Positions 51,725 to 60,712 of a stretch of 64,000 nt of DNA are shown piece by piece. The stretch covers positions 3,158,501 to 3,222,500 of the forward strand of contig NZ_JAUCEU010000007.1 in NCBI RefSeq assembly GCF_030348765.1. The letters are read 5' to 3'. Under the pieces are notes generated by a model. It was not told the origin of the DNA. It made no database searches and saw nothing but the letters and a program-made list of their open reading frames with translations. This DNA comes from Neobacillus sp. CF12 (GTDB taxonomy: Bacteria; Bacillota; Bacilli; Bacillales; Cytobacillaceae). Position 1 is the first letter of the stretch, and every line of letters begins with the position of its first letter. The position numbers and the translations under genes are program-made.

Positions 51725-52807
51725 ATGAAACAGGAGATTTCATTTATTCCAAGAGAACAATTAAAGGCTAAGCCAGATACCACTTCCCTTGGTTTTGGGC
51801 AGTATTTCAGCGATTACATGTTTGAAATGGACTATCATAGTGACTTGGGCTGGTTTAATCCGAGAATTACTCCTTATGAGCCCATAACGCTTGATCCGTC
51901 CGCAATGGTATTTCACTATGGACAAGCTATCTTCGAAGGAATGAAAGCCTATAAGGCTGCGGATGGATCCATCCAGTTATTCCGTCCTGAGAAAAATATG
52001 AAGCGATTCAATGATTCATGCGACAGGCTGTGCATTCCCCAAATTGATGAAGAATTTTTATTAGAAGGTATAAAAAAATTAATTATTACGGAAAAGGATT
52101 GGGTTCCAAACGGTGATGGAACTTCTCTTTATATTCGTCCTTTTATTTTTTCAACTGAGCCTTATCTTGGTGTACGTCCTGCTAAACAATATAAGTTGCT
52201 CGTCATCCTTTCCCCTTCTGGCGCTTATTATGGCAGCCAATTAAGTCCTGTGAAAATTTACGTGGAAGAGCAATACGTTCGTGCGGTAATTGGAGGAGTT
52301 GGCCATGTAAAGACGGCAGGTAATTATGCCGCCAGCCTGAAAGCACAAGAAAAAGCAGATGCAAATGGCTATGCCCAAATTCTTTGGCTCGATGCGAAAG
52401 AGAATAAATATGTTGAAGAAGTTGGCAGTATGAATATCTTCTTTAAAATTAATGGCGAAGTCGTTACGCCAAAGTTAAATGGCAGCATCCTACCAGGAGT
52501 TACACGCGATTCGGTGCTTCAATTACTCAAGTATTGGAATATTCCTGCGCGCGAAGAAAGAATATCCATTGAGGAGATCTTTGCTGCACATAAGCGTGGT
52601 GAACTTGAGGAGGTCTTCGGAGCAGGAACTGCAGCTGTTATTTCACCTGTTGGCGAACTGACTTGGAAGGATCAAACCATTACGATCAACGACAATAATA
52701 TTGGCCAGTTATCCCAGGACATTTATGATGAAATGACCGGAATTCAACTTGGTAAAAAAGAAGATCCATTTAACTGGACAGTAAAAGTTACCTCAGAAGA
52801 AGTTTAA
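51725..52807 (+). CDS. ilvE: Branched-chain amino acid aminotransferase
   Basis: 360 residues from ATG 51725, with AATGAGGTG five bases upstream. It is a class IV PLP enzyme: VFHYGQAIFEGMKAYKAADG at the N-terminal domain, the PLP lysine in GGVGHVKTAGNYAASLKAQE, and FGAGTAAVISPVGELTWKDQ at the C-terminus. It transaminates leucine, isoleucine and valine with 2-oxoglutarate. The upstream 320 bases hold the DegV promoter region and show no T-box. A terminator follows, then an IS110-family element. Confidence 0.94.
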   Translation: MKQEISFIPREQLKAKPDTTSLGFGQYFSDYMFEMDYHSDLGWFNPRITPYEPITLDPSAMVFHYGQAIFEGMKAYKAADGSIQLFRPEKNMKRFNDSCDRLCIPQIDEEFLLEGIKKLIITEKDWVPNGDGTSLYIRPFIFSTEPYLGVRPAKQYKLLVILSPSGAYYGSQLSPVKIYVEEQYVRAVIGGVGHVKTAGNYAASLKAQEKADANGYAQILWLDAKENKYVEEVGSMNIFFKINGEVVTPKLNGSILPGVTRDSVLQLLKYWNIPAREERISIEEIFAAHKRGELEEVFGAGTAAVISPVGELTWKDQTITINDNNIGQLSQDIYDEMTGIQLGKKEDPFNWTVKVTSEEV

Positions 52808-52828
52808 TTTTACCTTATGGCTAAGATA

Positions 52829-52854
52829 GATCCAGTTTAACTGGGTCTTTTTTT
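52829..52854 (+). terminator. Terminator of ilvE
   Basis: GATCCAGTT (52829-52837) pairs with AACTGGGTC (52839-52847), with one mismatch, followed by seven Ts. Confidence 0.8.
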
Positions 52855-52958
52855 CTTACGAGTAGTCAATATCTTTTTTTAATAAATTTCTTAGTTTTAA
52901 AATGAACAGGGTAGTTAAGTGGTCTAATAATAATTGGGGGACGAACTATTAATTATTG

Positions 52959-53014
52959 ACATACTGAATAGACCTAGCTAACTTGGATTTTTTTACTAGG
53001 TCATTTGAATATGT
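52959..53014. repeat. Inverted-repeat structure at the 3' side of the IS110 element
   Basis: ACATACTGAATAGACCTAG (52959-52977) and CTAGGTCATTTGAATATGT (52996-53014) match at 15 of 19 positions as an inverted repeat. It lies between the ilvE terminator and the transposase stop, so it may terminate the transposase transcript or mark the element end. Confidence 0.5.
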
Positions 53015-53028
53015 TATTATTTAATAAA

Positions 53029-54246
53029 CTATGATTTGGAGGCCAAACCGTAATCATAGTTCATATTGTGTGTAATAAGAAAGAAGATGTTCTTCAAAAG
53101 CTTATTCACACAAGCGATGGACGCAACTTTATGACATTTGTTATAGGGTTGCGTTTTTAATTTATCATAATACTCAACGATGTGGTTGTGTCCGAATCTT
53201 CTCTTCTTAATCATGTTCTGGATGATTAAAAAGAGTATTTTCCTTAAGTGTTTATTTCCTCGCTTATTAATTTTGTCCTTAAAAAAGGTTTTTCCTGACT
53301 GGAATCGGCGTATATCTATTCCTGCATAAGCATTCAACTGCTTGTTGTTTTCAAAACGATCGATGTCTCCAATCTCTGCCAATAAGCGTACAGCTGTATT
53401 CGGACCAATCCCAGGAAAACTCAGTATCACCTTGTACTCGTTGCGTTTTTCAGCTAACTGGACCATATCCTCGATACACTGTTCCTTCTGTTGGAGAAGG
53501 TCTTGGAACCGTCTAGCGTATGCCCGTAGTTGCTCACACAATACATCTGAGGAAGAAACAGCTGGATAGGATTGCTGGGAGGCTTCAATTAATGCGACTG
53601 CTTTCTTTTCTGCGATCGCTGCAGAGATATTTTTATTTGTATTGGCACGTATTTTATTTTTTATAATTGTTTTTGATAGTCCCAGAACAATATCTGGATG
53701 TGGAAACAATTGGACAATGTTTAGAAATAAATCAGATTTATTTGTGAAGAGTTTCTCTAGTTCTGGAAAGGTCAACTGAATAACTTTATGTAATCGACTG
53801 CGTATAACTGATAATTCATCATCAAGCTCACTATAAAATCTAGAAAGTGATTTCAACTGATGAAAGAGGTTTTCTGTCCCTTGCGTTTCCCTACGGGAGG
53901 TTGAAAAATGGGTTAAGGCTAATTGATGCGCATCGCTTTTATCGGTTTTATAAATTCTTAAAGAATCGCATTGTTTCTTAGCCTCTAAAGGGTTTAAAAT
54001 GCAGTAGGAATAATGGTTTTCCTGCATGAAACGCTCTATTTGCCGAGAATAGACACCAGTTGACTCAAATACAATATTGGGCTGCTCTCCATACCCTTCA
54101 ATTAGTTCATTAATCCGTTCCTTCAATCTTTCAAATTCAGGTTTGGTGTGTTTAATTTCACCTTCGTAAATACATTTTTTCAAGCCATTATAAATGACCA
54201 TGTAACTCTTTCCCATACTAACGTCAAAAGCTATCACATGCTTCAT
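53029..54246 (-). CDS. IS110-family transposase
   Basis: 405 residues. The N-terminal DEDD-type RuvC-like domain starts MKHVIAFDVSMGKSYMVIYN with the first D, and VFESTGVYSRQIERFMQE gives the catalytic E. KSDAHQLALTHFSTSRRE carries the second D region. The C-terminal transposase_20 part contains SFPGIGPNTAVRLLAEIGDI and AYAGIDIRRFQSGKTFFKDK with the conserved serine region. Such enzymes use a bridge RNA from the element's own non-coding end to choose donor and target. The frame is full length. The ribosome site (AGGAGGAC) is strong. Confidence 0.95.
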   Translation of the reverse strand: MKHVIAFDVSMGKSYMVIYNGLKKCIYEGEIKHTKPEFERLKERINELIEGYGEQPNIVFESTGVYSRQIERFMQENHYSYCILNPLEAKKQCDSLRIYKTDKSDAHQLALTHFSTSRRETQGTENLFHQLKSLSRFYSELDDELSVIRSRLHKVIQLTFPELEKLFTNKSDLFLNIVQLFPHPDIVLGLSKTIIKNKIRANTNKNISAAIAEKKAVALIEASQQSYPAVSSSDVLCEQLRAYARRFQDLLQQKEQCIEDMVQLAEKRNEYKVILSFPGIGPNTAVRLLAEIGDIDRFENNKQLNAYAGIDIRRFQSGKTFFKDKINKRGNKHLRKILFLIIQNMIKKRRFGHNHIVEYYDKLKTQPYNKCHKVASIACVNKLLKNIFFLITHNMNYDYGLASKS

Positions 54247-54359
54247 TTTGTCCTCCTACAATTCACTTAAATTGAAGACTTCATCTTACACTTATCGATT
54301 CCAATTTCTTATACACGATCTCAAGGATCCAACATACTCAAACCTGATTCAAATAAGGT

Positions 54360-54480
54360 AAGTGAAGAAGGTCTAGTTTTGTTGACGGATTCAAGATCCA
54401 AAAAAGACCACGACCTATTCTTCACTTCTACTATATAAAAAATAGTAGTGCTAACCAATGCCTTGGTCTGCACTACTAAT
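54360..54480 (-). ncRNA. Candidate IS110 bridge RNA (structured 5' non-coding region)
   Basis: Two stacked hairpins lie upstream of the transposase. One is AAGTGAAGAA (54360-54369) with TTCTTCACTT (54418-54427), enclosing inner GGTC/GACC pairs and a large loop. The second is AGTAGTGC (54444-54451) with GCACTACT (54470-54477), enclosing ACCAA/TTGGT around TGCC with symmetric internal loops. Two successive stem-loops with internal loops, in this location, are the layout of IS110 bridge RNA. Neither has a U-run, so they are not simple terminators. Strand and exact ends are inferred. Confidence 0.45.
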
Positions 54481-54603
54481 CTTAGTATGTTTTGTGGAAT
54501 TTAGTGATTATACAAATGAAGGTATAGAAATAATTGAAACAATGAGTCTAACTTTCTCGTCTTACATATAGAAAAGATTTTAGGGAAGAAAGGAACTGCG
54601 ATT

Positions 54604-55182
54604 TTGAAACTTACCTGGAGAGGCAAACTAACACTTACATTATTTTTTGCTCTTATCATTTATTTCTTTATACAAAATCCTTTAGGAGTTAACTTGCTTA
54701 ATAGATTAAGTATTAATTCTGCTGATTTACCAACTGAACTCCACCCTCTCGTGAAGGAGCGGAGCGATCAATTAATCCACCAATCTGCTGCGAAAGGGAT
54801 TGTAATCGTGATTACGGATGACTTCCGCAGTATGGAGGATCAGGATGCGCTTTATGAAAAAGGCCGTAGTGCTGCAGGAAGTATCGTAACGCATGCAAGA
54901 GGCGGCGAATCTTTTCATAACTTTGGGCTGGCGATTGATTTTGCGATAAAAACCCCATCAGAAAGTGTCATTTGGGATATGCAATATGACGGAAATCAAA
55001 ATGGGCTAGCCGATTGGAACGAAGTTGTAGAAATAGCAAAGACTTTAGGATTTGAATGGGGTGGCGATTGGGCTCAATTTAAAGATTATCCCCATTTAGA
55101 GATGAATTTTGGGTTAACACTTGCCGACTTACAGAATGGAAAACGACCTGATGCATCATCTTTAACAGCGGATACCAATTAA
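54604..55182 (+). CDS. cwlK: M15-family peptidase (CwlK-like L-alanyl-D-glutamate endopeptidase)
   Basis: 192 residues from TTG 54604; AAAGGA lies about 10 bases upstream. An N-terminal membrane anchor, LTLTLFFALIIYFFIQNPLG, precedes the peptidase domain. ITDDFRSMEDQDALYEKGRS leads in, the zinc histidine and aspartate lie in SFHNFGLAIDFA, and DYPHLEMNFG holds the second histidine and the catalytic acid. It resembles CwlK (YcdD) of B. subtilis, which cuts between L-Ala and D-Glu in peptidoglycan stems. A terminator follows. Confidence 0.88.
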   Translation: MKLTWRGKLTLTLFFALIIYFFIQNPLGVNLLNRLSINSADLPTELHPLVKERSDQLIHQSAAKGIVIVITDDFRSMEDQDALYEKGRSAAGSIVTHARGGESFHNFGLAIDFAIKTPSESVIWDMQYDGNQNGLADWNEVVEIAKTLGFEWGGDWAQFKDYPHLEMNFGLTLADLQNGKRPDASSLTADTN

Positions 55183-55236
55183 GTGGAGCAGCATTTCTCA
55201 CCCATACATGGGATCCAGGAAACCTATTAGACAATC

Positions 55237-55262
55237 AAGATCCAGTTGACTGGATCTTTTTT
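55237..55262 (+). terminator. Terminator of the CwlK-like gene
   Basis: AAGATCCAGT (55237-55246) pairs perfectly with ACTGGATCTT (55249-55258), followed by TTTT. It resembles the ilvE terminator stem. Confidence 0.85.
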
Positions 55263-55388
55263 AAATTGTGCCTCTGCCATTAATAGTAAATATGCATCAC
55301 TAGTAAACAGTGTTATGATTGAGTGATTAATTTTAAAATAGTTTGTTTACAATGCTATTAAGATAAATACAACTGATAGGATGAAGAG

Positions 55389-56585
55389 ATGAAAACAGAG
55401 GTCAGGTTAAAAGTGAAATCAAAGTTCGTTACAAAATATAAAAACGGATACCCGCTTATTTCGAAAGACACCATTATGAATCCGAATGTTCTAGATGAAG
55501 AAGGCATAACAATCAAGCTTGTTGATGAACAGAACAACTTTATTGCAAAAGGCTATTATGGGAAGCAAAATAAAGGTCTCGGATGGGTGCTTAGCAACAA
55601 TGAAAAGGAACAGTTTGATCAACGTTTTTTTGAAAAAACCCTAAAGGCTGCCATTGATAGAAGAGAACATTTTTTTGAGGGTTCCGAAACAACAGCATTT
55701 CGAGTGTTTAACGGCGAGGGCGATGGAATGGGCGGTTTAACGATTGATTACTTCGATGGTTATTACGTCCTTACCTGGTACAGCAAAGGTATCTATCAAT
55801 TTCGGGAGTTTATCATAGATTCATTGAAGAATTTGGTGGAGTATAAAGCCATCTACCAGAAAAAGCGGTTTGATGAAAGTGGTAAATACATTGAAGAAGA
55901 TGACTTCGTGACGGGCGAACGAGGAGAATTTCCCATTGTCGTGAAAGAAAATGGAGTGAATATCGCCATTCATTTAAATGACAGTGCCATGGTCGGTGTA
56001 TTCTTAGATCAAAAGGATGTTAGAAAAAAATTACGAGATGTGTATTCAAAAGGGAAACGAGTATTAAATACATTCTCCTATACTGGTGTGTTTTCAGTAT
56101 TTGCCGCTTTAGGCGGTGCGACAAAAACGACTAGTGTGGACCTGGCGAATCGGAGCAAAAGTAAAACGATAGAACAATTCAACGTGAATGGGATTGATGA
56201 GAAATCTCAAGATATCATCGTCGAGGATGTATTCAAATACTTCAAATATGCTGTAAAAAAGGGCTTGTTGTTTGACGTCGTGATTCTCGATCCCCCAAGC
56301 TTCGCAAGATCAAAGAAGTTTGTTTTCAGTGCCGAAAAAGATTATAAAAACCTGTTAATAGAAGCTATTTCCATCACAGAGGAGAACGGAATCATCATCG
56401 CGTCCACCAATGCCAGCTCCTTTGGTATGGACAAGTTTAAAGGATTCATTGATACCGCATTTAAGGAATCCAATAAACACTATAAACTAATGGAAGAATT
56501 TTCACTCCCTGAAGACTTCAGAACCAATAAACACTATCCAGAATCCGACTACCTTAAAGTAGTCTTCATTAAAGTATTAAAATAG
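55389..56585 (+). CDS. Class I rRNA methyltransferase (RlmI/RlmK-like, YwbD)
   Basis: 398 residues. The N-terminal PUA-like domain (1-80) begins MKTEVRLKVKSKFVTKYKNG. The Rossmann SAM domain has RVLNTFSYTGVFSVFAALGG (SAM loop), the acidic residue in TSVDLANRSKSKTIEQFNVN, and the catalytic DVVILDPPSFARSKKFVFSA. This architecture matches 23S rRNA m5C1962-type methyltransferases (RlmI) and YwbD of B. subtilis. The terminal SDYLKVVFIK is typical. It is monocistronic and followed by a REP-like inverted repeat. Confidence 0.9.
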   Translation: MKTEVRLKVKSKFVTKYKNGYPLISKDTIMNPNVLDEEGITIKLVDEQNNFIAKGYYGKQNKGLGWVLSNNEKEQFDQRFFEKTLKAAIDRREHFFEGSETTAFRVFNGEGDGMGGLTIDYFDGYYVLTWYSKGIYQFREFIIDSLKNLVEYKAIYQKKRFDESGKYIEEDDFVTGERGEFPIVVKENGVNIAIHLNDSAMVGVFLDQKDVRKKLRDVYSKGKRVLNTFSYTGVFSVFAALGGATKTTSVDLANRSKSKTIEQFNVNGIDEKSQDIIVEDVFKYFKYAVKKGLLFDVVILDPPSFARSKKFVFSAEKDYKNLLIEAISITEENGIIIASTNASSFGMDKFKGFIDTAFKESNKHYKLMEEFSLPEDFRTNKHYPESDYLKVVFIKVLK

Positions 56586-56587
56586 AC

Positions 56588-56660
56588 TGTCCGCCTGAGG
56601 TGGACAGTGTCCACGGGCGGTGCCTGTCACCGTGACAAAGTCACGGTGACAGGCACCGCT
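56588..56660. repeat. REP-like element with perfect 20-bp inverted repeat
   Basis: GCGGTGCCTGTCACCGTGAC (56617-56636) is followed, after AAA, by its exact reverse complement (56640-56659). Just before it lies ACTGTCC...GGACAGT. The GGTGCCTGTCACC phrase also occurs at 43138. It could act as a terminator for the methyltransferase gene, but the U-run is missing. Confidence 0.85.
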
Positions 56661-56745
56661 CTAATGGCACTCTACTTGAACAATAGTGAATTTTCTGTTA
56701 TATTTACATGTAATTAAATATTTTCTTACTTCATTACCTTTTGAA

Positions 56746-56984
56746 GTGAGGATAGAGGCGCAAAGACCATTAGTACGCAGTTTGAGGATAGTGAGGTCCT
56801 ACGACGATTGTGGAAAGGGGAATTTGCCGAAGCGGATGGAATCTCATCTATCTAGACCGCTGGTTCTGCTATTGAAGAAATACAGAACTGTCATATAGGT
56901 AACTATGTGGAGGGCTATCTTACGCTAGGGAACGTTTTTTATTATGTTTCTACTGCAGCAGCGAGCCTTCGTTGCTGCTTTTTT
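56746..56984 (+). promoter_or_regulatory. Lysine riboswitch (L-box) with terminator controlling dapA
   Basis: The aptamer runs from GTGAGGATAGAGGCGCA (56746), with the classic AGAGGCGC-ATTAGTA core, through AAAGGGGAATTTGCCGAAGC and CTGGTTCTGC to AACTGTCATATAGG. P1 closes with CTATCTTAC at 56915-56923. The expression platform follows as GCAGCAGCGA/TCGTTGCTGC (56955-56978) plus six Ts. With lysine bound, transcription stops before dapA, the committed step of lysine synthesis. Confidence 0.93.
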
Positions 56985-57050
56985 GCGTTGTCTGATGATT
57001 GGCCTGAACCCCTCTTATTTTTTTCAAAAATTATGTAAAGGGTGAGTATG

Positions 57051-57929
57051 ATGAATTTTGGCCAAATGTTAACAGCTATGGTGACGCCATTTGATCAGCA
57101 TGGTGAGGTTGATTATAACGCAGCGAGAACATTAGTAAATCATTTAATAGACAATGGAAGTGATGGTTTAGTAGTTGCAGGGACAACTGGTGAATCACCT
57201 ACATTAACGACTGAAGAAAAAGTTGAACTATTTAAATTGGTTGTGGCGACTTCAGCAGGCAGAGTGCCTGTCATTGCTGGAACTGGATCAAATAATACGA
57301 GAGCTTCCATCAAGTTAACCAAACTGGCTGAAGAAGCAGGAGTGGATGGGATTATGCTCGTAACTCCTTATTATAATAAGCCATCACAAGAAGGTTTATT
57401 TCAGCACTTTAAAGCTATAGCTGAATCTACTTCTTTACCAGTCATGCTTTATAATATCCCCGGACGCAGTGTGGTAAACATGTCTGTCGATACAGTTGTT
57501 CGACTGTCAGAAATTAATAATATAGTGTCTGTCAAAGAGGCAAGCGGAAATCTGGATATGATGTCAGAAATTATTAGCCGTACTCCAGAAAATTTCACAC
57601 TGTACAGTGGTGATGATGGATTAACCCTGCCGGTTCTAGCCATCGGCGGCACTGGAGTTGTTTCCGTTGCTTCCCATATTATTGGCAATGAAATGCAGGA
57701 AATGATCAATCAGTTCAAATCTGGACGTGTTCAAGAAGCGGCAGTAACACATCGAAGCCTTCTTCCGATTATGAAGGCACTGTTTGCTGCACCAAATCCT
57801 GTACCGGTAAAAGCAGCATTAACTATGCAAGGCGTTCAAGTCGGCGATGTCCGCCTGCCAATGGTTCCTTTAAATGAGGAAGAAAAAAGTGCACTCCAAA
57901 AGGTCCTGCCAGTTAAGACTTTAGCATAA
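57051..57929 (+). CDS. dapA: 4-hydroxy-tetrahydrodipicolinate synthase
   Basis: About 292 residues; starts MNFGQMLTAMVTPFDQHGEV at ATG 57051 (57048 is the tandem ATG), with AAAGGGTGAG upstream. Class I aldolase barrel: VVAGTTGESPTLTTEEKVEL, the Schiff-base lysine in VSVKEASGNLDMM, the catalytic tyrosine in TPYYNKPSQEGLFQHF, and SGDDGLTLPVLAIGGTGVVS. It condenses pyruvate with aspartate semialdehyde, the branch point to lysine and diaminopimelate. It is directly controlled by the lysine riboswitch upstream. It is one of possibly several dapA paralogues in such genomes. Confidence 0.96.
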   Translation: MNFGQMLTAMVTPFDQHGEVDYNAARTLVNHLIDNGSDGLVVAGTTGESPTLTTEEKVELFKLVVATSAGRVPVIAGTGSNNTRASIKLTKLAEEAGVDGIMLVTPYYNKPSQEGLFQHFKAIAESTSLPVMLYNIPGRSVVNMSVDTVVRLSEINNIVSVKEASGNLDMMSEIISRTPENFTLYSGDDGLTLPVLAIGGTGVVSVASHIIGNEMQEMINQFKSGRVQEAAVTHRSLLPIMKALFAAPNPVPVKAALTMQGVQVGDVRLPMVPLNEEEKSALQKVLPVKTLA

Positions 57930-57935
57930 CAAGAT

Positions 57936-57966
57936 ACCTGTCCCTATATGGGGCAGGTTCTTTTTT
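57936..57966 (+). terminator. Terminator of dapA
   Basis: ACCTGTCCC (57936-57944) pairs with GGGGCAGGT (57950-57958), with one wobble, followed by TTCTTTTTT. Confidence 0.85.
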
Positions 57967-58083
57967 GTAAACGAATCAAATACGGTTTTTCTCTATCCAT
58001 AATCATATCTACTATCTGTTTGGAATTAATCCAGACAGGATACACTATTTGGTAGGTAAAAAATGGAATAGGGAGAGAATCAA

Positions 58084-58563
58084 ATGTCACCAAGTCAGGA
58101 TACAGTACTGAACTATTTAGGACGCAATTTATTGTCAGGATGCTTACTAGGACTAGGCTTTGTCGCCTTTATTGATGAGGCCGTTTTCCACCAGATTTTA
58201 CACTGGCACCATTTCTATGATAAATCCACACCTGATATTGGTCTGGTATCGGATGGAATCTTTCATGCCTTTAGTTGGTTTTCAACGATAGCCGGAGCAT
58301 TTCTTGTCTCTGATCTCCGGAGAAGAAATGCTTGGTGGCCAAAAAGATGGTTTGGAGGATTTCTATTTGGAGGCGGTGCATTCCAATTATACGATGGAAC
58401 GATTCAACACAAGTTAATGAGAATCCATCAGATACGATATAACGTGGAGATTGCTCCCTACGATTGGGTATGGAACATACTTGCTGCCCTCATGCTGATT
58501 GCTGGGTTAATCCTTATTTTTCGAACTGGCCGAAAGGCAAAAGTGATGGAAGGAACCCTCTAA
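58084..58563 (+). CDS. DUF2243 membrane protein (ctaG partner)
   Basis: 159 residues, four helices, starting MSPSQDTVLNYLGRNLLSGC, with FIDEAVFHQILHWHHFYDKS rich in histidines and GGAFQLYDGTIQHKLMRIHQ. DUF2243 proteins commonly sit next to CtaG. The histidine clusters may bind copper or heme during cytochrome oxidase assembly. GAGAG lies six bases upstream of the ATG. It is immediately followed by ctaG (stop and start adjacent), so the two are translationally coupled. Confidence 0.85.
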   Translation: MSPSQDTVLNYLGRNLLSGCLLGLGFVAFIDEAVFHQILHWHHFYDKSTPDIGLVSDGIFHAFSWFSTIAGAFLVSDLRRRNAWWPKRWFGGFLFGGGAFQLYDGTIQHKLMRIHQIRYNVEIAPYDWVWNILAALMLIAGLILIFRTGRKAKVMEGTL

Positions 58564-59355
58564 ATGGAACATAACCATTTTCATCCTGCCAGTGAGCCGT
58601 CTTTCGATTTACTCTTGGCTCTCCCTTTTGTCCTGGCAGTTTTAATCTATCTTCTATTGGTATTCGTCTCAAACAAACGCCATAAACGGTGGCCAATGTA
58701 CCGCTCCTTCTGCTGGATAGTCGGAGTTCTTTCGGCTGCCTTTGCACTAGTTGGTCCCATTGCGAATCTCGCCCATGGAAACTTCACTGCTCATATGATT
58801 GGTCATTTATTCCTTGGAATGCTTGCACCGCTTCTTATTGCGAATGCTGCACCAATGACTCTTTTGCTGAGAACTCTAGGTGTAAAACCTGCTAGAAAAC
58901 TTTCACGCGTATTAAAGAGTTGGCCTGTTCACATTTATGGTAACCCTGTTGTCGCCGCTATCCTTAATATCGGAGGATTGTGGGTGCTGTATGCTACAGA
59001 ACTATACACAATCATGCAGCAGAACCTTCTACTTCATATAATCGTACATATTCATATATTTCTAGCTGGTTATCTCTACACAATATCCATCCTATATATT
59101 GACCCGGCACCTCACCGATATGGTTTTATTTTTAGAGCCATTGTGCTAATCCTTTCGTTAGCCGCCCACGGAATCCTTTCAAAGTACATCTATGCTCATC
59201 CACCTGTTGGTGTACCTATTGAGCAGGCTGAAGTCGGAGGAATGATTATGTATTACGGTGGGGACTTAGTGGAAATTGGTCTGATAATCTTATTTTGCCA
59301 ACAGTGGTATAAAGCTGGACGCCCGCGCACGCTTGTGTCCCTTACCCAGAATTGA
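58564..59355 (+). CDS. ctaG: Cytochrome c oxidase assembly factor CtaG
   Basis: 263 residues, seven helices, of the caa3_CtaG family. GPIANLAHGNFTAHMIGHLF places conserved histidines in a membrane helix. LLIANAAPMTLLLRTLGVKP and the C-terminal YYGGDLVEIGLIILFCQQWY are also typical. It is required for active caa3 oxidase in Bacillus, probably through CuB insertion. It is cotranscribed with the DUF2243 gene and ends in a hairpin terminator at 59368. Confidence 0.92.
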   Translation: MEHNHFHPASEPSFDLLLALPFVLAVLIYLLLVFVSNKRHKRWPMYRSFCWIVGVLSAAFALVGPIANLAHGNFTAHMIGHLFLGMLAPLLIANAAPMTLLLRTLGVKPARKLSRVLKSWPVHIYGNPVVAAILNIGGLWVLYATELYTIMQQNLLLHIIVHIHIFLAGYLYTISILYIDPAPHRYGFIFRAIVLILSLAAHGILSKYIYAHPPVGVPIEQAEVGGMIMYYGGDLVEIGLIILFCQQWYKAGRPRTLVSLTQN

Positions 59356-59367
59356 ATACGCAAAAAT

Positions 59368-59408
59368 GCCTGTGTCAATGATACAAGTTATCATCAGCAC
59401 AGGCTTTT
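59368..59408 (+). terminator. Terminator of the DUF2243-ctaG operon
   Basis: GCCTGTG (59368-59374) pairs with CACAGGC (59398-59404), with an inner GATA/TATC pair, followed by TTTTG. Confidence 0.8.
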
Positions 59409-59560
59409 GTTTATCATTTCCCGACAGAAGACTCCCTCTTCAATCGTGTCAAGGGCGAAGCCCAATGATAAGGGGGAGATGAATGTCGGTTGGCGATAGC
59501 CAAAACGGTCCCCTCATGGTATAATAGGAACAAATGTTCCTTTGGATTGAGGTGAAATCA

Positions 59561-60712
59561 GTGCTGGTCAACAAAGCATATAAATTCCGTATCTATCCAA
59601 CGAAAGAACAGGAAATTCTAATTGCTAAAACAATCGGATGTAGTCGTTTCGTATTTAATCGCTTTTTAGGGCAATGGAACGTTACATACAAAGAAACAGG
59701 CAAAGGACTAACTTACAATTCCTGTTCTGCTGAATTAACACAGTTAAAAAAGGAATTAGTGTGGTTAAAAGAAGTTGATAGCATTGCACTTCAATCCTCA
59801 CTGAAAAACCTTGCTGATTCATATACACGATTTTTCAAAAAGCAAAACAAAGCACCTCGCTTCAAGTCTAAAAAGAACAAGGTTCAATCCTACACGACTA
59901 AGGAAACAAATGGGAATATCGCTATTGTAGGCAACAAGATCAAGTTACCTAAACTCGGTCTTGTTCGCTTTGCCAAAAGTCGTGAAGTGGATGGACGGAT
60001 TCTGAATGCAACCGTTAGACGTAACCCAAGTGGCAAATACTTCGTATCCATTCTTGCAGAAGTGGACGTACAACATATAGACAAAACAGGCTCTTCCGTT
60101 GGCATTGACTTAGGATTAAAAAACTTTGCCATTCTTTCAAATGGTGAAGAGTTTGGTAATCCTAAATGGTTTCGTACATTAGAAAAGAAGCTAGTGGATG
60201 CCCAGCGTATTCTTTCCCGAAGACAACAGTTAGCTTTGAAACGAAAATGTAAATTGGATGAAGCAAAAAACCTCCAAAGGCAAAAGCGGAAAGTAGCTCG
60301 TATCCATGAGAAAGTCACAAATGCAAGAACAGACTACTTGCAAAAACGCTCTACTAAAATCATCAAAAACCACGATGTAATTGGTATTGAAGATTTGCAA
60401 GTGTCCAATATGCTAAAAAATCACAAGTTAGCAAAAGCCATCAGTGAAGTATCTTGGTCACAATTTCGCACAATGCTAGAGTACAAAGCAAAATGGTATG
60501 GCAAAGAAGTAGTTGCTGTATCTAAAACCTTTGCCAGCTCTCAACTATGTTCTTGTTGTGGTCACCAAAATAAAGACGTTAAGAATCTAAATCTTCGTGA
60601 GTGGGATTGCCCTTCTTGTAGAACACATCACGACAGAGATATTAACGCAGGACAAAATCTTAAAAATGAAGCGATAAGGCTTCTAACCGTAGGAACTACG
60701 GGGCTAGCCTAA
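59561..60712 (+). CDS. tnpB: RNA-guided endonuclease TnpB
   Basis: About 383 residues from GTG 59561, which has GAGGTG six bases upstream; the frame extends to 59534. The N-terminal HTH region is [20 protein letters not shown]. The split RuvC active site is complete: [11 protein letters not shown] (D), [10 protein letters not shown] (E) and [16 protein letters not shown] (D). The zinc finger is [10 protein letters not shown]...CPSC. It cleaves DNA guided by RNA transcribed from the element's right end. No TnpA is present, so mobility depends on a helper in trans. Confidence 0.94.
   Translation: MLVNKAYKFRIYPTKEQEILIAKTIGCSRFVFNRFLGQWNVTYKETGKGLTYNSCSAELTQLKKELVWLKEVDSIALQSSLKNLADSYTRFFKKQNKAPRFKSKKNKVQSYTTKETNGNIAIVGNKIKLPKLGLVRFAKSREVDGRILNATVRRNPSGKYFVSILAEVDVQHIDKTGSSVGIDLGLKNFAILSNGEEFGNPKWFRTLEKKLVDAQRILSRRQQLALKRKCKLDEAKNLQRQKRKVARIHEKVTNARTDYLQKRSTKIIKNHDVIGIEDLQVSNMLKNHKLAKAISEVSWSQFRTMLEYKAKWYGKEVVAVSKTFASSQLCSCCGHQNKDVKNLNLREWDCPSCRTHHDRDINAGQNLKNEAIRLLTVGTTGLA

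Larger units (their letters stand above)
52950..54540 (-). mobile_element. IS110-family insertion sequence (approximate limits)
   Basis: Defined by the IS110 transposase at 53029-54246, a short 3' region with an inverted-repeat structure, and a roughly 290-base structured non-coding region on the 5' side. IS110 elements lack long terminal inverted repeats and usually make no target duplication, so exact ends cannot be read here. It sits between ilvE and the CwlK-like gene and does not interrupt either. Confidence 0.75.

Noticed and set aside
56686..56898. 70-codon open frame upstream of dapA
   Set aside because: It lies inside the lysine riboswitch aptamer, has no ribosome site, and its sequence is explained by the conserved RNA structure.
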